64,000 bases of DNA from the NCBI GenBank assembly GCA_034509755.1, contig CM067555.1, positions 2,860,142 to 2,924,141 on the forward strand. The letters run 5' to 3'. Below, piece by piece: positions 47,425-58,800 of the stretch. Source of the stretch: Anisodus tanguticus (Eukaryota; Streptophyta; Magnoliopsida; Solanales; Solanaceae). Both the position numbers and the translations under genes were made by a program. Within the stretch, counting starts at the first letter, position 1; the number at the start of each line of letters is the position of its first letter. The notes under the pieces are model-generated. The model was not told where the DNA came from, ran no database searches, and was given only the letters and a program-made list of their open reading frames with translations.

Positions 47425-48109
47425 ACGTTTAATTCAGAAAATTTCACATATACAGAAAACAAATCATTCCACAATGAACGAACACGTTGCTATTAATTAT
47501 AGAATTATTGGGCCTTGGCAACAATTGGAAGAGACAGCCAATGGACAACCGCTAACAGTGCTGATCTCAAAAAAAGTTGTTTTTAATATCAATGATAATT
47601 CAAAAATTTATATGTATACAAAATATTAATTTTTCACAACTTGAATAATAAAAAATTTCAATAGTACTGTGCAATTGCACCGGTTCCTCGATCAGATAGG
47701 TGATGTAAATAAATGAACTAGAGTTCACGAGTTCGTTTGTATCCGTTGGATTGGGTAAGATTTACATAAATTACTTGGCAGTGGTGGATTCGGAAATTTT
47801 ATTAATAATAATAATTAGATAATAAAAAAGTAAAGCCACTAATTTGTTAAGAGCTAGAATTGAACATAAAGTATATATATATTAATTTTTTATATATATT
47901 TATACAATGTAATTTTCTAACGCGAGTAGCTCCGTCAAAATTAGAAGTCAATAAGATGCATTTTAATCTTAATTTCTGAGCCCATGCAGTCATGCTTTAG
48001 TTTAATTGATTGTATGTATTTGTTTCATACTATATAACTTCATGCACGCAGCCTCTAATAAATCAGTTAGGAAGCTTATTGCAACTATTTTGGATTAAAA
48101 CTGTTAAAC
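47425..48109. other. Decayed LTP-upstream block and hAT-MITE remnant
   Basis: At 47480-47590, GTTGCTATTAATTAT, GAAGAGACAGCCAATGGACA and GCTGATCTC resemble 36960-37030 and 50150-50260. A CAGTGGTGGATTCGG end near 47782 and GTAATTTTCTAACGCGAGTA near 47910 look like a hAT-type MITE. No gene. Confidence 0.45.
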
Positions 48110-48334
48110 ATTACTCTCTCCAGATAAAAAGAGTGTTCACTTAGCTATTTGCACACCTCTTAAAAAACTATTAATTTCAGATAAAAATAGATAATTTGAT
48201 TAAAATGTCTATAACTAAATTGGTATTGAGATTGAGATTTGATCACAAATCTGAAAAATAACACTTAATAGGTATTGAGTTAACACTCTTTTTTACTAAA
48301 AAAATAAAAGTTAAGTGGACGGGAGGAGTAATAA
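48110..48334. mobile_element. MITE, intact relative of the one split by copia-2
   Basis: It begins ATTACTCTCTCCAGATAAAA and ends GTGGACGGGAGGAGTAATAA, with inverted termini. Its interior has GATAAAAATAGATAATTTGA. Confidence 0.7.
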
Positions 48335-48556
48335 TTATCCTTATGTATCGTTATCCACATCCAATTTAAAAAGTTAACGTACAGACCGACGTATAGGAAA
48401 ATTATTACTCTTTTCATTCCACAAAGTACGGAGACATTGTTGTTGGAAAAATTACGGGGATGTGATATCCAAAGCAATATTATTCAAAAATAAAAACAAA
48501 AACTTAGATGTATATATTTTTTTATGTTATTTATATGTATATCGCTTGGACCCAAG

Positions 48557-49170
48557 TGAAAGAAATAATCTCTTGATTATTTTTATTGAATGAATATGTA
48601 TATATAAACAATTTACAATCTCCAAATAAGGAAAATTTTATTCCTACTATACTTCTAATATTCTAATTCTACTTGTACAAGAATTCTACAATTATGGTAA
48701 TTATACAACATTACCATAATACACAATAGAAAAATCATATTCCTACACGGTATTCTATCACACCCCGCTTGATCATAGCGGGGGCATTCGTCATCTGTTG
48801 AGACTATCCCTAAAATCTTCAAATAGAACTGAGGGAAGGCCCTTCGTAAAGATGTCAGCAATTTGGTATATGGAGGGCACATGTAAAACGCGTACTTGTC
48901 CATGAGCTACATTTTCGCGAACAAAGTGAATATCCATCTCGATATGTTTAATGCGTTGATGTTGGACCGGATTGCCAGAAAGATAGAATACACTAACATT
49001 ATCACAATAGACCAAGGTAGCTTTCTGAATAGAAAAGTGTAATTCTAATATAAAATTATGCAGTCAACATGATTCAGATACCACATTAGCCACGCCTCGA
49101 TACTCAGCCTCTGCATTGGATCGCGATAATGTAGTCTGGCGTTTCTCAGAGCACGAGACCATGTGCGGAA
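48557..49170 (-). mobile_element. Copia 3' fragment (RNase H + LTR), minus strand
   Basis: An LTR-like segment at 48557-48762 (TGAAAGAAATAATCTCTTGA to CTATCACA) has ends like those of copia-1. Adjoining it at 48791-49015 is an RNase H C-terminus with NPVQHQRIKHIEMDIHFVRE and IADIFTKGLP. Decayed EAEYRGVANVV is at 49080-49120. The rest of the element is absent. Confidence 0.85.
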
Positions 49171-49344
49171 AATTATCACAACATTACCAAGGTGCATTTG
49201 CCACCGTCCAAACCAATTAAAAAAACAATTTCATTTTTAAAGAAACCTGGGAATAGTATTTTCATTTATTAAATGGCTTGAGAGGGAGGCATGAAGAAAA
49301 TAATTGAAAGATACATGAGTGAAATAATATTAAACATATAGCAC

Positions 49345-49584
49345 TTATTCGAACTCCACCAGTCCTATAATTTTAGTTTCCATAAGTGAAATTCCAAGCC
49401 TGACTATGTCCTGCAATTCAAATTTATACGGTTGAAAGTGTAGGAGAGGCATAAATTGATCGCTTGAGGCCGAAAACAGAGATAAAATAATTTTCAAAAA
49501 GGAATTATCAATACCTTGAACTGTACTATCGGAAATGTGTTTAGCTATTGGGGTATTGCCGTTTCCCAAGATGTCTTAGGTTGA
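49345..49584 (-). CDS. Unidentified short open frame, possible exon fragment
   Basis: About 75 codons are open on the minus strand, from GNGNTPIAKHISDS to a stop after GLVEFE. There is no in-frame ATG at its head. An AG near 49584 could be a splice acceptor. The composition (HFQPYKFELQDIVRLGISLM) looks protein-like rather than random. I do not recognise a family. It stands alone between a copia fragment and a MITE, so a gene remnant is the likeliest explanation. Confidence 0.3.
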
Positions 49585-49719
49585 TGTTCGCATCTGATCC
49601 ATCATTTGCACTTACTAAATTAACATCCGAAAATTAAGGAATTATAATCTCCCAATTTATTGTAGTGTAGTCAGCCTCACGCTGTGTCTGATTGACGAAT
49701 CTGCCGTGGAGCCATGTTC

Positions 49720-49925
49720 AGGGGCGTATGTAGCATTCAATGTGGGGGTTCATTTGAACCCCTAACTTTCGACGCGAAACATAATTTATGTGTAAAAATT
49801 TATTAAAATTGTAATGAATAGTAAACATGAACCCATAACTTTTAAAATCCAATTGGTTCAACTAAAAATTCTGAACAGATTGAACCCATAAAATTTAAAT
49901 TCGGAATTCGCCTCTAATCACGTTA
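49720..49925. mobile_element. hAT-like MITE remnant
   Basis: CAGGGGCGTATGTAGCATTC, then GGGGGTTCATTTGAACCCCT, to AATTCGGAATTCGCCTCTAA: the usual terminus and interior of the CAGGGGCGGA family. Confidence 0.6.
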
Positions 49926-50089
49926 AAACTCTAGATCTATGTAAGCCTATAAGAGAATGATCAAGATACGGGATGTGATAACCAAAGCAATACCAACTTG
50001 TTTCCTTGTGAATCGGTTGGAGAGTAGCATGATGGAAATTAAAGTAACGTTTTTACCTTAATATTTTTTCTTCGCATCAAATAAAGTTA

Positions 50090-50460
50090 ATGTAAACCTA
50101 AAAAAATATTACTCCTATTGTTTTCTCTTTTCACAAGGTACGGACACATTGCTATTGGTAAAATATCAGTAATTATTGAGGTGTGGCAATAATTATTACT
50201 CCAATTTGCATGGAAGAAGAGTGACAGCCTGTGGACAACTTGTTTAAGAGCAGATCTCAAGAAGGCTTTTAACAGTACTAGGTCTGATTAGTTTTTAAAA
50301 AAGACCATCACAGTCATTAAGCAATTCTTAATTAAGTTATTAGATTTGAAAAGAGTGCACATCGAAACTAGTATCATCGACACTTGCGATGAAGTGATAA
50401 ATATTTTTTTAACTCATTCAAACCCTGGAGTGGATCCTTTCAGAAGCAGATCCAAAATTT
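50090..50460 (+). promoter_or_regulatory. Decayed LTP-upstream block
   Basis: ACACATTGCTATTGG, GAGTGACAGCCTGTGGACAA and AGAGCAGATCTC parallel the block at 36960-37030. A further part (GAGTGCACATCGAAACTAGT near 50355) reappears at 54178. Confidence 0.45.
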
Positions 50461-51482
50461 AAATTTTATGGGTTCATATTTACGAATTTATCACTAGTCT
50501 CCTTATAAATAATGAAATATCAATTTCTTCAGCGGAAGTTATTTTTCCGTCACACCTATTTTACACGTTTAACTTTATATCATTTTTCGATCTTGTTGGC
50601 TCTATAGTCTATAGATTACAATGCCCTTTCAACGTGTGAAAGAAAGAAAAAATGTAATTGACAGATATTGGAAGAAATCATTCTTAATTATTAATTAATT
50701 TAACATGGTGGCGAAACTACTAATTGTCCAAATCAGATATGAAAAATAAAAGAACTCAAATAAAATAACTACAGAATTTTGAAGGCATATTTTCCAACAC
50801 AACGAGGACGTACAATTGGTTTGATAGATCATAGAAGTTATTTTTTAAATAGATTTCGAAACGAAGGAAGTGTGTTATTTAGCTCAAAGTTTACATCAAT
50901 TAAATTAGATATACCTTATTCCAAGGATACAAATGAAACACATACGACACAGTTTACTGGGAACAAAGTTTACGAAATAAAATGAGACTTCTTGAACTTG
51001 TGCTCTTAATTATACCATAGTATTTGTGTGATTATAAAAACTTGTCATTAGCTCATGGTAAAAATGTGAAGTTTAAGTTAAATTTTGCTTGCAAATTCAT
51101 AAACAAATGGACTAAAAAGAAATTAAAATGTCTACACACAAGAAAAATGGAAAAAGTAGGGTTTGTATATGGACAATAGTCCCCAGAGGCGGAGATAAAA
51201 TTTGAAGTTTATGACCTTTGAACTTGCCGTTGAACTGCAAGTCATTTTAGTTACTAGATTAACAATCAAAATTTAAGTTTATATAATTAATGGATTTTCT
51301 AATAAAATACAAGATCTAAACAAAAGCTATTGAGTTCATCCGAACGGGCGCGTATCTAATGCTATTGAGTGCAAATTTTCTTTTCACTTGTGTTAAGGGT
51401 GTTAAAAATTAAATATATACTCATAATAGCTAACATTTAACATATGTACACCGCGTAATTTTTCAACGAAGGGTGTGCACCG
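50461..51482. other. Spacer upstream of LTP2
   Basis: AT-rich. Pieces of hAT-type MITEs (for example around 51185-51345). A 68-codon open frame at 50779 shows no recognisable motif and is not called. Confidence 0.4.
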
Positions 51483-51701
51483 ACCACCCTTCGCCTAAGG
51501 TGGCTCCACCCATGCCATGTAGGAGCAAGGAGGTTCATCCAAACCCTCTTCTACGGAAAATTACACTGTGTTTTCAAGGTTAAAATTATATATATAAAAA
51601 TAATAGTATGTTGAATTCTCATAGCTTCTTCGTATATTTAGTTCATTATAGTGGATCCCTTCATAAAAAATTTGACTTCGCCACTGATTGTACCCTGCTC
51701 C
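51483..51701. mobile_element. hAT-like MITE upstream of LTP2
   Basis: The right end, read in reverse, is CAGTGGCGAAGTCAAATTTT. The left end reads CACCCTTCGCCTAAGGTGGCTCC. No coding capacity. Confidence 0.5.
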
Positions 51702-51956
51702 TTATTGTCTCTATGCATGGGTTCCCTTTTCATATTCCCTAAAACCCTAACATGCATTGAATTTTCATGCACGTACATAGAGATCTAAGACATAAACAAA
51801 TAAATTAAATTCTCCCATCCAAACTCGATCCTCTTCCTATATAAACCCTAAGGTGGCAAAGCATTTTTCACACAACACTCATACTCACAAAGCATTATAC
51901 TACTGCATATCCTACTTCTTTCTACTATTTTTCATCCTTTTTTTTTTCTCAAAACA
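51702..51956 (+). promoter_or_regulatory. LTP2 promoter and leader
   Basis: A canonical TATATAAA at 51838-51845 lies 119 bp before the ATG. Upstream are CATGCA-type words (ACATGCATTGAA, TTTCATGCACGT) that resemble RY elements. Confidence 0.65.
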
Positions 51957-53359
51957 ATGGGAAAAATTTCATGCATTGTGATAATTTTGTGCATGGTGGT
52001 AGCTATTACAAATGCCCTAACATGCACCAATGTTAACACCTACATGGCGGATTGCGAGCCTTTCCTTACGAATAAGGGGCTTTTAGGAACTTGTTGCGAC
52101 GGCGTCAAGAAATTAAACGCCGCGGCAACCACCACTATCGATCGCCAAACCGCGTGCAATTGCCTAAAAGCAGATGGTACGACTATCGTCGGAATTGATT
52201 GGGCGAAAGCGGCTCTTCTCCCGGTCATCTGTGGCGTTAGTCTTCCGTATGCTATCAGCGCAACGGTGGACTGCTCCACGTACGTATTTCAACTTCTTAA
52301 TTATATTACTCCATCCATCCCAAATCACATGACAGTCTTTACTTTTTAATCAGTTCCTAAAAGAATGACATTCTTTCTATATTTAATAACTTTAAACTTC
52401 ATTGACATTAATTAGATGATTCACAACCACACAAATATATATGACTTATTTAGAAACATAAGTTCTAAAAGTCTACCTTACATTATTAACTTCTATGTTT
52501 AATCAACACCTTCACATAAGTTGGGACAGAGGAAGTAGTATATAGCTATTTCTTCTTTAACTAGACACATTACTATTTCTAATGATAAGAAATGGAAAAA
52601 CAATTGGCCAATAGCAACTTTTTAGACCGTTGATCAAGCTTTAGCCAACATTTCGATCGAAACTATTCAAAGTTAAGACGCTTTTTAATGCAGAAAAAAA
52701 TAATTTGGATAGAAATATTTCCAGCTAAAACACGAAAAAACTACGACATGGAGTGCTGGAATTTCAAAGTTTTGCATGTGAATTGAAACTCCATGAATTT
52801 TTCGACTTCAACTCTTATTTGTTAAAACTTCGATCTCCAACACATTAGTTTTTTCTTGTTTTAGCTAGTGGTATTTTGTTCAAGTTTTATTTTTGCCTTA
52901 CCAAAAAAAAAAATACTCCTTCCATTTCAATTTAAGCATTTTACTATTCTTTTCGGTCTGATTAAAAAAAGAATGTCTCTTTAACTCTCTAATTTTCAAT
53001 ATCCTATATATGTCATGTTAACACCATAAGATTCAAAGGACATCTCTTGATACATTATGCACGTATTAATTTAAGACTACGAGAGCCAAAAAGTTTTCTT
53101 ACTTTCTTAATTTCGTGCATAGTCAAACTCGAACACTTATATTGAAATGGAGGGAGGGAATATGAATTATAGTGACGGATAACTTCTCTTGCTAAATAGT
53201 AAAATGAGATGTTAATCCTATTTAACAACATATTAGCGATGAATTATGAATAAAATCGTGTTAGATATGAGCTATATATCTAGTGACGAATTTCGTAGCT
53301 AAAATTCCTGTTTGTATATTGATTTCCAATGTTCATTTTTGTTGTGCAGGGTCGAGTAA
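51957..53359 (+). CDS. Non-specific lipid-transfer protein, type I (LTP2)
   Basis: Exons 51957-52279 and 53350-53359 give 110 residues. The junction completes S-T-V-E-stop. The signal peptide (about 20 residues, KISCIVIILCMVVAITNA) precedes LTC. The eight cysteines follow C-9-C-12-CC-19-CXC-22-C-13-C. Family roles are as for LTP1: a secreted lipid carrier in the cell wall. The TATA box, donor (AC|GTACGT) and last exon are all sound, so this copy is likely functional. The 1.07-kb intron contains a MITE and a palindromic repeat. Very similar to LTP3 (GLLGTCCDGVKKL, DWAKAALLPV). Confidence 0.93.
52913..53158. mobile_element. Stowaway-like MITE in LTP2 intron
   Basis: ATACTCCTTCCATTTCAATT at the left and ATATTGAAATGGAGGGAGGG at the right are inverted repeats. 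Confidence 0.75.
53165..53310. repeat. Palindromic ACGAATTTCGTAGCTAA repeat in LTP2 intron
   Basis: It contains AGTGACGAATTTCGTAGCTA and related words, of the same type as 13590-13760. Confidence 0.45.
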
Positions 53360-53819
53360 GGATGAACAAATTTTATACAACCGCACAGTTTGGTAGTATG
53401 CAATAATGAGGAGAAAATAAGAGATGGAATCGTCTTTGATCATTTACTTATTTGGATCATTTGTATTTTGTACTTGTTGTTGTCTCATTTTTTCTGTGTT
53501 GTGTCCCTTTATGAGTAATAAAAATAAGCGGTTGTATTATATTAAGCTCAATGTTTCCCCTTTATTATTCATTTTTATTACTTTTCGTCACATGTTTCTT
53601 TTTTCTGCGTTCACTTTTGTTTCCAAATTCATTAAATGGAAATATAACAGATAAATTAAAATTGAGGGAATAGGCTCCCCAATTTGAACATATCGAAGAA
53701 TTAATGCATACTTCAAAAAAAAATTATCCCCCCCCCCTCCCCCACCATGGTGGTATGGGATTAGGCAGACCCGTATCTGTATATTAACAACAAAAAGGAG
53801 AATACATGTAGTTGATCTA

Positions 53820-54050
53820 TATGTGTAAGGACCATGACTGTGATCCCTAAAAGGATTGTAGGGACCAGATATTTACCGGTCGCATGGAGACATTAAGGAC
53901 CAGTATTTAAATCTCGTCCTATTGACCTTTAGTGGCGAAACCTATAGCGACGGGTGTCGATCAGCTTTTTCCGGTCGCTATTACCTTTAAGACCGAAATC
54001 TCTTTTAGGGAACATTTTTCTCGTCCCTAATAGCCCTTTTTCTTGTAGTG
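53820..54050. mobile_element. CACTA-type MITE
   Basis: The right end is TTTTTCTTGTAGTG, the complement of CACTACAAGAAAAA, preceded by GGGACGAGAAA-type words (TTCTCGTCCCTAATAGCC). The left part has GGATTGTAGGGACCAG. No coding capacity. Confidence 0.6.
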
Positions 54051-54149
54051 TTTTTTTGCTCAAAATTTGTAAGAGTTAAAACAAGGTAAGGACTAGTCCT
54101 ACTTCATTTGTAACTATTTTCCAGTGGCAACATCAAAAGATCGGTTCAG

Positions 54150-54300
54150 TTAAAAAAATTCTTAAGTTGGAATTTATAAAGGGTGCACATCGAAGCTAGT
54201 ATCACTAACGGTTGCGATGGAATGGTAAACACATTTTAATAGTGTGCAAACCCTAGTGAAATCGAGTCGCCTTCAGTACAAACAGATTTCTTCTTAATGA
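54150..54300. repeat. Duplicate of sequence at 50330-50440
   Basis: GGGTGCACATCGAAGCTAGTATCAC here matches GAGTGCACATCGAAACTAGTATCAT at 50355, with similar following text. It suggests that the LTP2 and LTP3 regions arose by segmental duplication. Confidence 0.5.
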
Positions 54301-54384
54301 TTATTTTACATATACTTGGTGTCGGAGGTGCTTGAACCCATAAATAATACTCTCCGTCTGCGAAGAGATTCTCTAATAAAATAC

Positions 54385-55239
54385 TCACTCAGTTTCAGTT
54401 AGTTGTGTGACACAGTTTGAATTGACACGTATGATGTTTTAATAGTGAAGATTTTTGAAATTTATAGTTATAAATTTTTTATAGCATTTTTGTGGTTATA
54501 AAACTCTTACTAAATATTATATGATATTTTTAGTTTTGGCACACATCTTAAGGAATTTACTAACCCCTAAAAAGTAAGGTGTTTTAAGTCAATTACCCTT
54601 AATTAAATAGTACTCCCTCCTATTCAAAATAAATGTTCACTTAGCCCTTTTCACACCCCTTAAGAAATACTAACTCCTATAAGAAAATACTAACTACTAG
54701 AATATAATAGGTATTTTGATTAAATTATTCTTAATTAATAATACTTTTGTCTATTTATTGTCTTGATTAAATAGGGACAAATCTGGAAAAAAATATAGTT
54801 AATTCCTTGTTGATTATGTAAGTGGACACTTATTTTGAACCGAAAAGAGTATTAGTTTAATATGGTTTCTTGGCTATATAGAAATGATGAAAGGTACCCT
54901 GACGATAGATCCTATGACACATAGATCTCTCCCCCAATCAACATTTTGAATCGGCCACTTATCTAAATAAGAGTAAATTGAAAAAAAAAAGACAATTAAT
55001 ATCTTCTTGAATATGTAAAAAAAATGTAAAAGCTAAAATCACCATATAATATGGACCGGAGGGGGTAAAACTTATAATTTTAAACATGTCATAATATTTG
55101 TATAGTTATAAAAGCTTCTCATAAAAGATAAAATAAGAAGTGTAAAATTAATTGTTTCCAATTGTAAAAGTGTGTAGTTCTTCTTTCAATAAATTTAAAA
55201 AACAAGTATGTCACATGCATAGACTAAAACGGAGGTAGT
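54385..55239. mobile_element. Cluster of Stowaway-like MITEs
   Basis: One unit starts near 54385 (CTCACTCAGTTTCAGTTAGT). A second spans 54607-54852 (TAGTACTCCCTCCTATTCAA to CTTATTTTGAACCGAAAAGA). A third spans about 55062-55239 (GGACCGGAGGGGGTAAAACT to CTAAAACGGAGGTAGTAA). All are non-coding. Confidence 0.6.
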
Positions 55240-55429
55240 AACAACAACAAATTGGAAAACTTAGGCACTCGATTGGAACCCAATAGTCGCTATGCTTGAT
55301 TTCTCTTTTAAGTGTAAGTTTACACAGTTTTGAAGGGAAAAAAATCATTATCAAGCTAAGTTATTGAAAGGATATTTATGGGTAAACATCCTTAAATTGC
55401 GATTTTTATTTTTGAATATAATATAGGTT

Positions 55430-55665
55430 ATCTATTACAACATATAAATGTATCTTGATGGTGTAAAGATTGCTTACAGTACTAATGGAGTATATATGCG
55501 AAGGCGCTAATACAATTTTCTCGAAGCAAGATGAAATATTTCGTTTACATTTCCACGTATATAACTTGACGTATCAATGGGTGTTTCATCACGTACGTAA
55601 GAGCTAAAATATAAATAAATAATAATCAACCCTAACACCAACTAGTACTCAATCCTTAGATGTGA
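55430..55665 (+). promoter_or_regulatory. Orphan block resembling the LTP3 upstream region
   Basis: TTGCTTACAGTACTAATGGA and AATAATCAACCCTAACACCA, CTAGTACTCAATCC resemble 59495-59520 and 59628-59665. The similarity stops just before the position of the TATA box, and no coding region follows. Confidence 0.5.
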
Positions 55666-57505
55666 GCTACATAGACATATTAATATAAATAAAATAATCG
55701 TAAGATGTGAACTTTCAACCAATCGACCATTTAAGAGGTCGAAGAGCCGGGTTACAATTCTACATATTAATCATCAAGTTGAAGGAGTTGGCAACAGATG
55801 CTTCGTGCTTGCGATCCCTCCCTCCATCAAGTCAAGTAATTCGCTATCGGAAATTTCTCTATCGTCTAGGCCTATTTTTTTTCCAAGTTTGACCAGTAAA
55901 TCGAATGGAGATTCAAGTTTTTCATTTCTGAAGTGAAAGTACAGTTCTTATCTTTAAACCTCTCGATGTATTTTATTGCATGTAAATGACGAAGTGAAAA
56001 TAAGGTTTACTCAAACGAGTTGAAAAAGCAAGTCAATAAAATTTAATTGCTCCGATTTCGAAAGTTACTACTAGCCTACGCATCCCTACGCTCTGCTCTC
56101 ACTTGCCTTTAAATAGTGGCGGATTCAGAATTTTAAGGTTATGAATGGTGACCTTTCCTTTTAAGTAAAGTTGTTATCAATCATAAACTATAAATACAAA
56201 ATTATTTCAACACAATAATAAGAACAATTAACGGAAAAGCAAAAATATACTTAAAGTTGCTTATGACTATAAAGTATAAGTGCAAAACTATTTAAGCACA
56301 ATAATGAAAAAACTTGCCCAAAAAAAAAAGAAGAAAAACGTTATAAAAAACTAAATGAATGTGAAAAAAGAAAGTAAAATAAAAAAGGAGAGGTATATAA
56401 GAGTGTGTATATATATCATCATATCTCATATAATACTAAAAGTGGAAAGCTCAAACCTTCAAAGTTAAATGATTTCCCCCCTACACTAATCAACTATCTA
56501 ATTAAATAATACTATTTTAATTACATAATGGCTGAATTAGAAGTCCAACTGTCCTTAATAGTTAACAAAAATTACTTTTGAACTTTAATTTACATTTCAT
56601 TTTTTCCCTCTCATCTTCCACAAATAGTAGTCATATATTAATCTGCCTTTAATTTACATTTCTGTTTTTTCCCTGACATCTTCCATATAGTAATAATCAG
56701 CTATGATTTTTATTAATAACCGTTTTGAGTATTTCATACAATAATTAGTAGTAATAGTTAATTATTGTGATAATAATGTTGAGACTGTTTAATTACCTAC
56801 CATTATTATACTCTTCAAAGCCAATATGAAACTCATTTTACTTCAAATTAATCTTACACGTTTACTTTTCCTAATAAGCCTCGTTCATCATAATTACAGC
56901 CCACTACCATCTCTCAACAATAAATGAAATTAATGCCTAATCTGCCGCTTTCTCCTTCTTTTTTCTTTTTTGCTCTTTATTCCCCCTTATAATCTGATTC
57001 TTCTCCCCTTATCTATAAATCTTTATTTATTGCTATAATAAAGTAGGAGAATGAAAAATTGTGAGGATAATTAGTTATGAAAAGCTACAGTAAATGAGTA
57101 TATATAGTAAAAAGGCCAACCGATGGTCATGTATTTGCAAAATTATAGTTAAAGAAACTCTTCCTTTTAGGTAATTCTTAAAACTTTTAACGAAGATTGC
57201 AATGAGCGAAACGGATGCTGGAAACCTGGAATCTTTCCAAAGTTTAGATCTACTTTTCTCCGACGTTGGCTTTTAGCAGCTTAATATATTTTCAATAGCC
57301 CGCTTAAATAGACTAGATTGAAGAAATGGAGGATATCCGAAAGGCTCAGAGAATTTCTTCTTACACACAGAAGGTGTTTGCTCTCATATTGCGGGTTTTC
57401 CACTTTGTTCAGTTACATTAGGGTTGTTCTAAGAAACTACTCCATTTGTTTAGTGTTTATCTATAGGGCTCTTTAAAATATGTGTTGTTTTCTTTATCAA
57501 GTTTA
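55666..57505. other. AT-rich spacer, no gene recognised
   Basis: It contains a hAT-MITE-like start near 56115 (AGTGGCGGATTCAGAATTTT). A 61-codon frame at 55707 has no recognisable features. Confidence 0.5.
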
Positions 57506-57945
57506 CAACAACATACCTAGTGAAATCACACAATTTGGGGTCTGGGAGGGTAGAGTGTACACAGACCTTACTTGTACCTTGATAGGTAGAGCAGCTGTTT
57601 TCGAGAGACTCTCGGCTCAAGACAAAGCACAAGCACAAGTAAAGTAAGACACACAAAGTGCGTAAGTCATGACAGCGCATTCTGGAAAGAAAAAAAAAGC
57701 AATAGCTAATGAAAGTAAATAAGACAAATAAAATACACATAGCATCATAAATCAAACGACAAGGGACTATAAGGCAATATGATAGGCTACGCGAACCTAC
57801 AATAATAATACTACAACTACCAGTTTGTAAGCGTAGGTAGGACTACGCTGGACTACCTACTATCCTTCTACCCTAATATGCGACCTCCATAACCCCCTAT
57901 CTAAGGTCATGTCCTCAGTGAGTTGCACCTGCGCCATATCCCTTC
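57506..57945 (-). mobile_element. RTE LINE 3' end, 5'-truncated copy (minus)
   Basis: The reverse complement of the end of the RTE at about 5490-5990: (CAA)n, ATTTGGGGTCTGGGAGGGTA, the CATTCTGGAAAG word, and the last coding codons (minus strand DMTLDR-type text near 57910). It adjoins the hAT relic. Confidence 0.8.
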
Positions 57946-58009
57946 TACGGCCTATATCAGAAGTGATAGATAATTTGCCAGAAAAATGATATAATGCATA
58001 ACGTAAATA

Positions 58010-58800
58010 CTATTGATATTCATGTGCAAATTTAAAAACATCTCTCCTAACAGTTGATTTAGGAAAACCGTTAAAAGCAGGATTATACATATCTCTTACG
58101 TAATGAATAAAACCAGGATAGGAAGGAAATGCAAAAGGCAAACCCTCCACCGTAACTAATTTTGCTATTGATTCTCTATCCCTGTGTTTTTCATATTTAG
58201 GACCTACAATTCCCCCTGTCATCGGTTAATTTGGCCATGTACTTGGTCTGGGACACTATGTGAACCTTGTCCCGACTCAGAGCGCATTGGCACACCCGAC
58301 TTTGTAGCCTGGTGTTCATTCCACCTAACTTTGTGGTAGTTTTGTACATGTCTTAATAAACCTTCCGTCTCACCCTGCCATTTCCTGTTTTAAATTGATA
58401 AACATTTTTACAAATTTTACATCTAACTACTTGATTCTCTTTGTCTTTATAAAAAAACTCATGCATCTGATTTTAATTTTCGTTGTGTATGGCATCGACT
58501 CATACTAGGGGGAATAAGAGGCATTCCAGTTGCAGTTTCAGGTTGAGACTCAGTCTGAGCCTGAGATTAAGGTGCACTAGTGGGTGTGTCATCTAGATTA
58601 TCGTTTAAATTAAAGTCTGGTTCAGATGCAGAATATACCTCATCATCTAATGGTATATCATTAAAAACAATTTCATCTATATGAGTGAAATCAATCAAAT
58701 CATCGGGACTAGGAATAAGATTACTAGAAGAAGTACCCTTACCCTTGTTACCCTTACTAGAAGAAGCACTCCTACCCCTTACCCTTAATCATACGTCTAA
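58010..58800 (-). pseudogene. hAT transposase relic (BED zinc finger + start of transposase)
   Basis: On the minus strand, with frame breaks, an acidic N-terminal region (DEVYSASEPDFNLND near 58640) is followed by a BED-type finger (CKICKNVYQF and HVQNYH near 58340-58430). Next is the Ac/RICESLEEPER-like segment RDRESIAKLVTVEGLPFAF, with FPKSTVRRDVFKFAHEYQ (58222-58010). Everything downstream, including the hATC dimerisation domain, is missing; an RTE 3' end lies there. An intact protein would cut and paste hAT elements. This one cannot. Confidence 0.7.

Noticed and set aside
50779..50985. 68-codon open frame
   Set aside because: No recognisable motif, signal peptide or neighbour support; within chance for this length.
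53720..53750. Poly-C run as a regulatory signal
   Set aside because: Simple homopolymer in spacer with no context suggesting function.
55707..55892. 61-codon open frame
   Set aside because: No recognisable features, in repeat-rich spacer.
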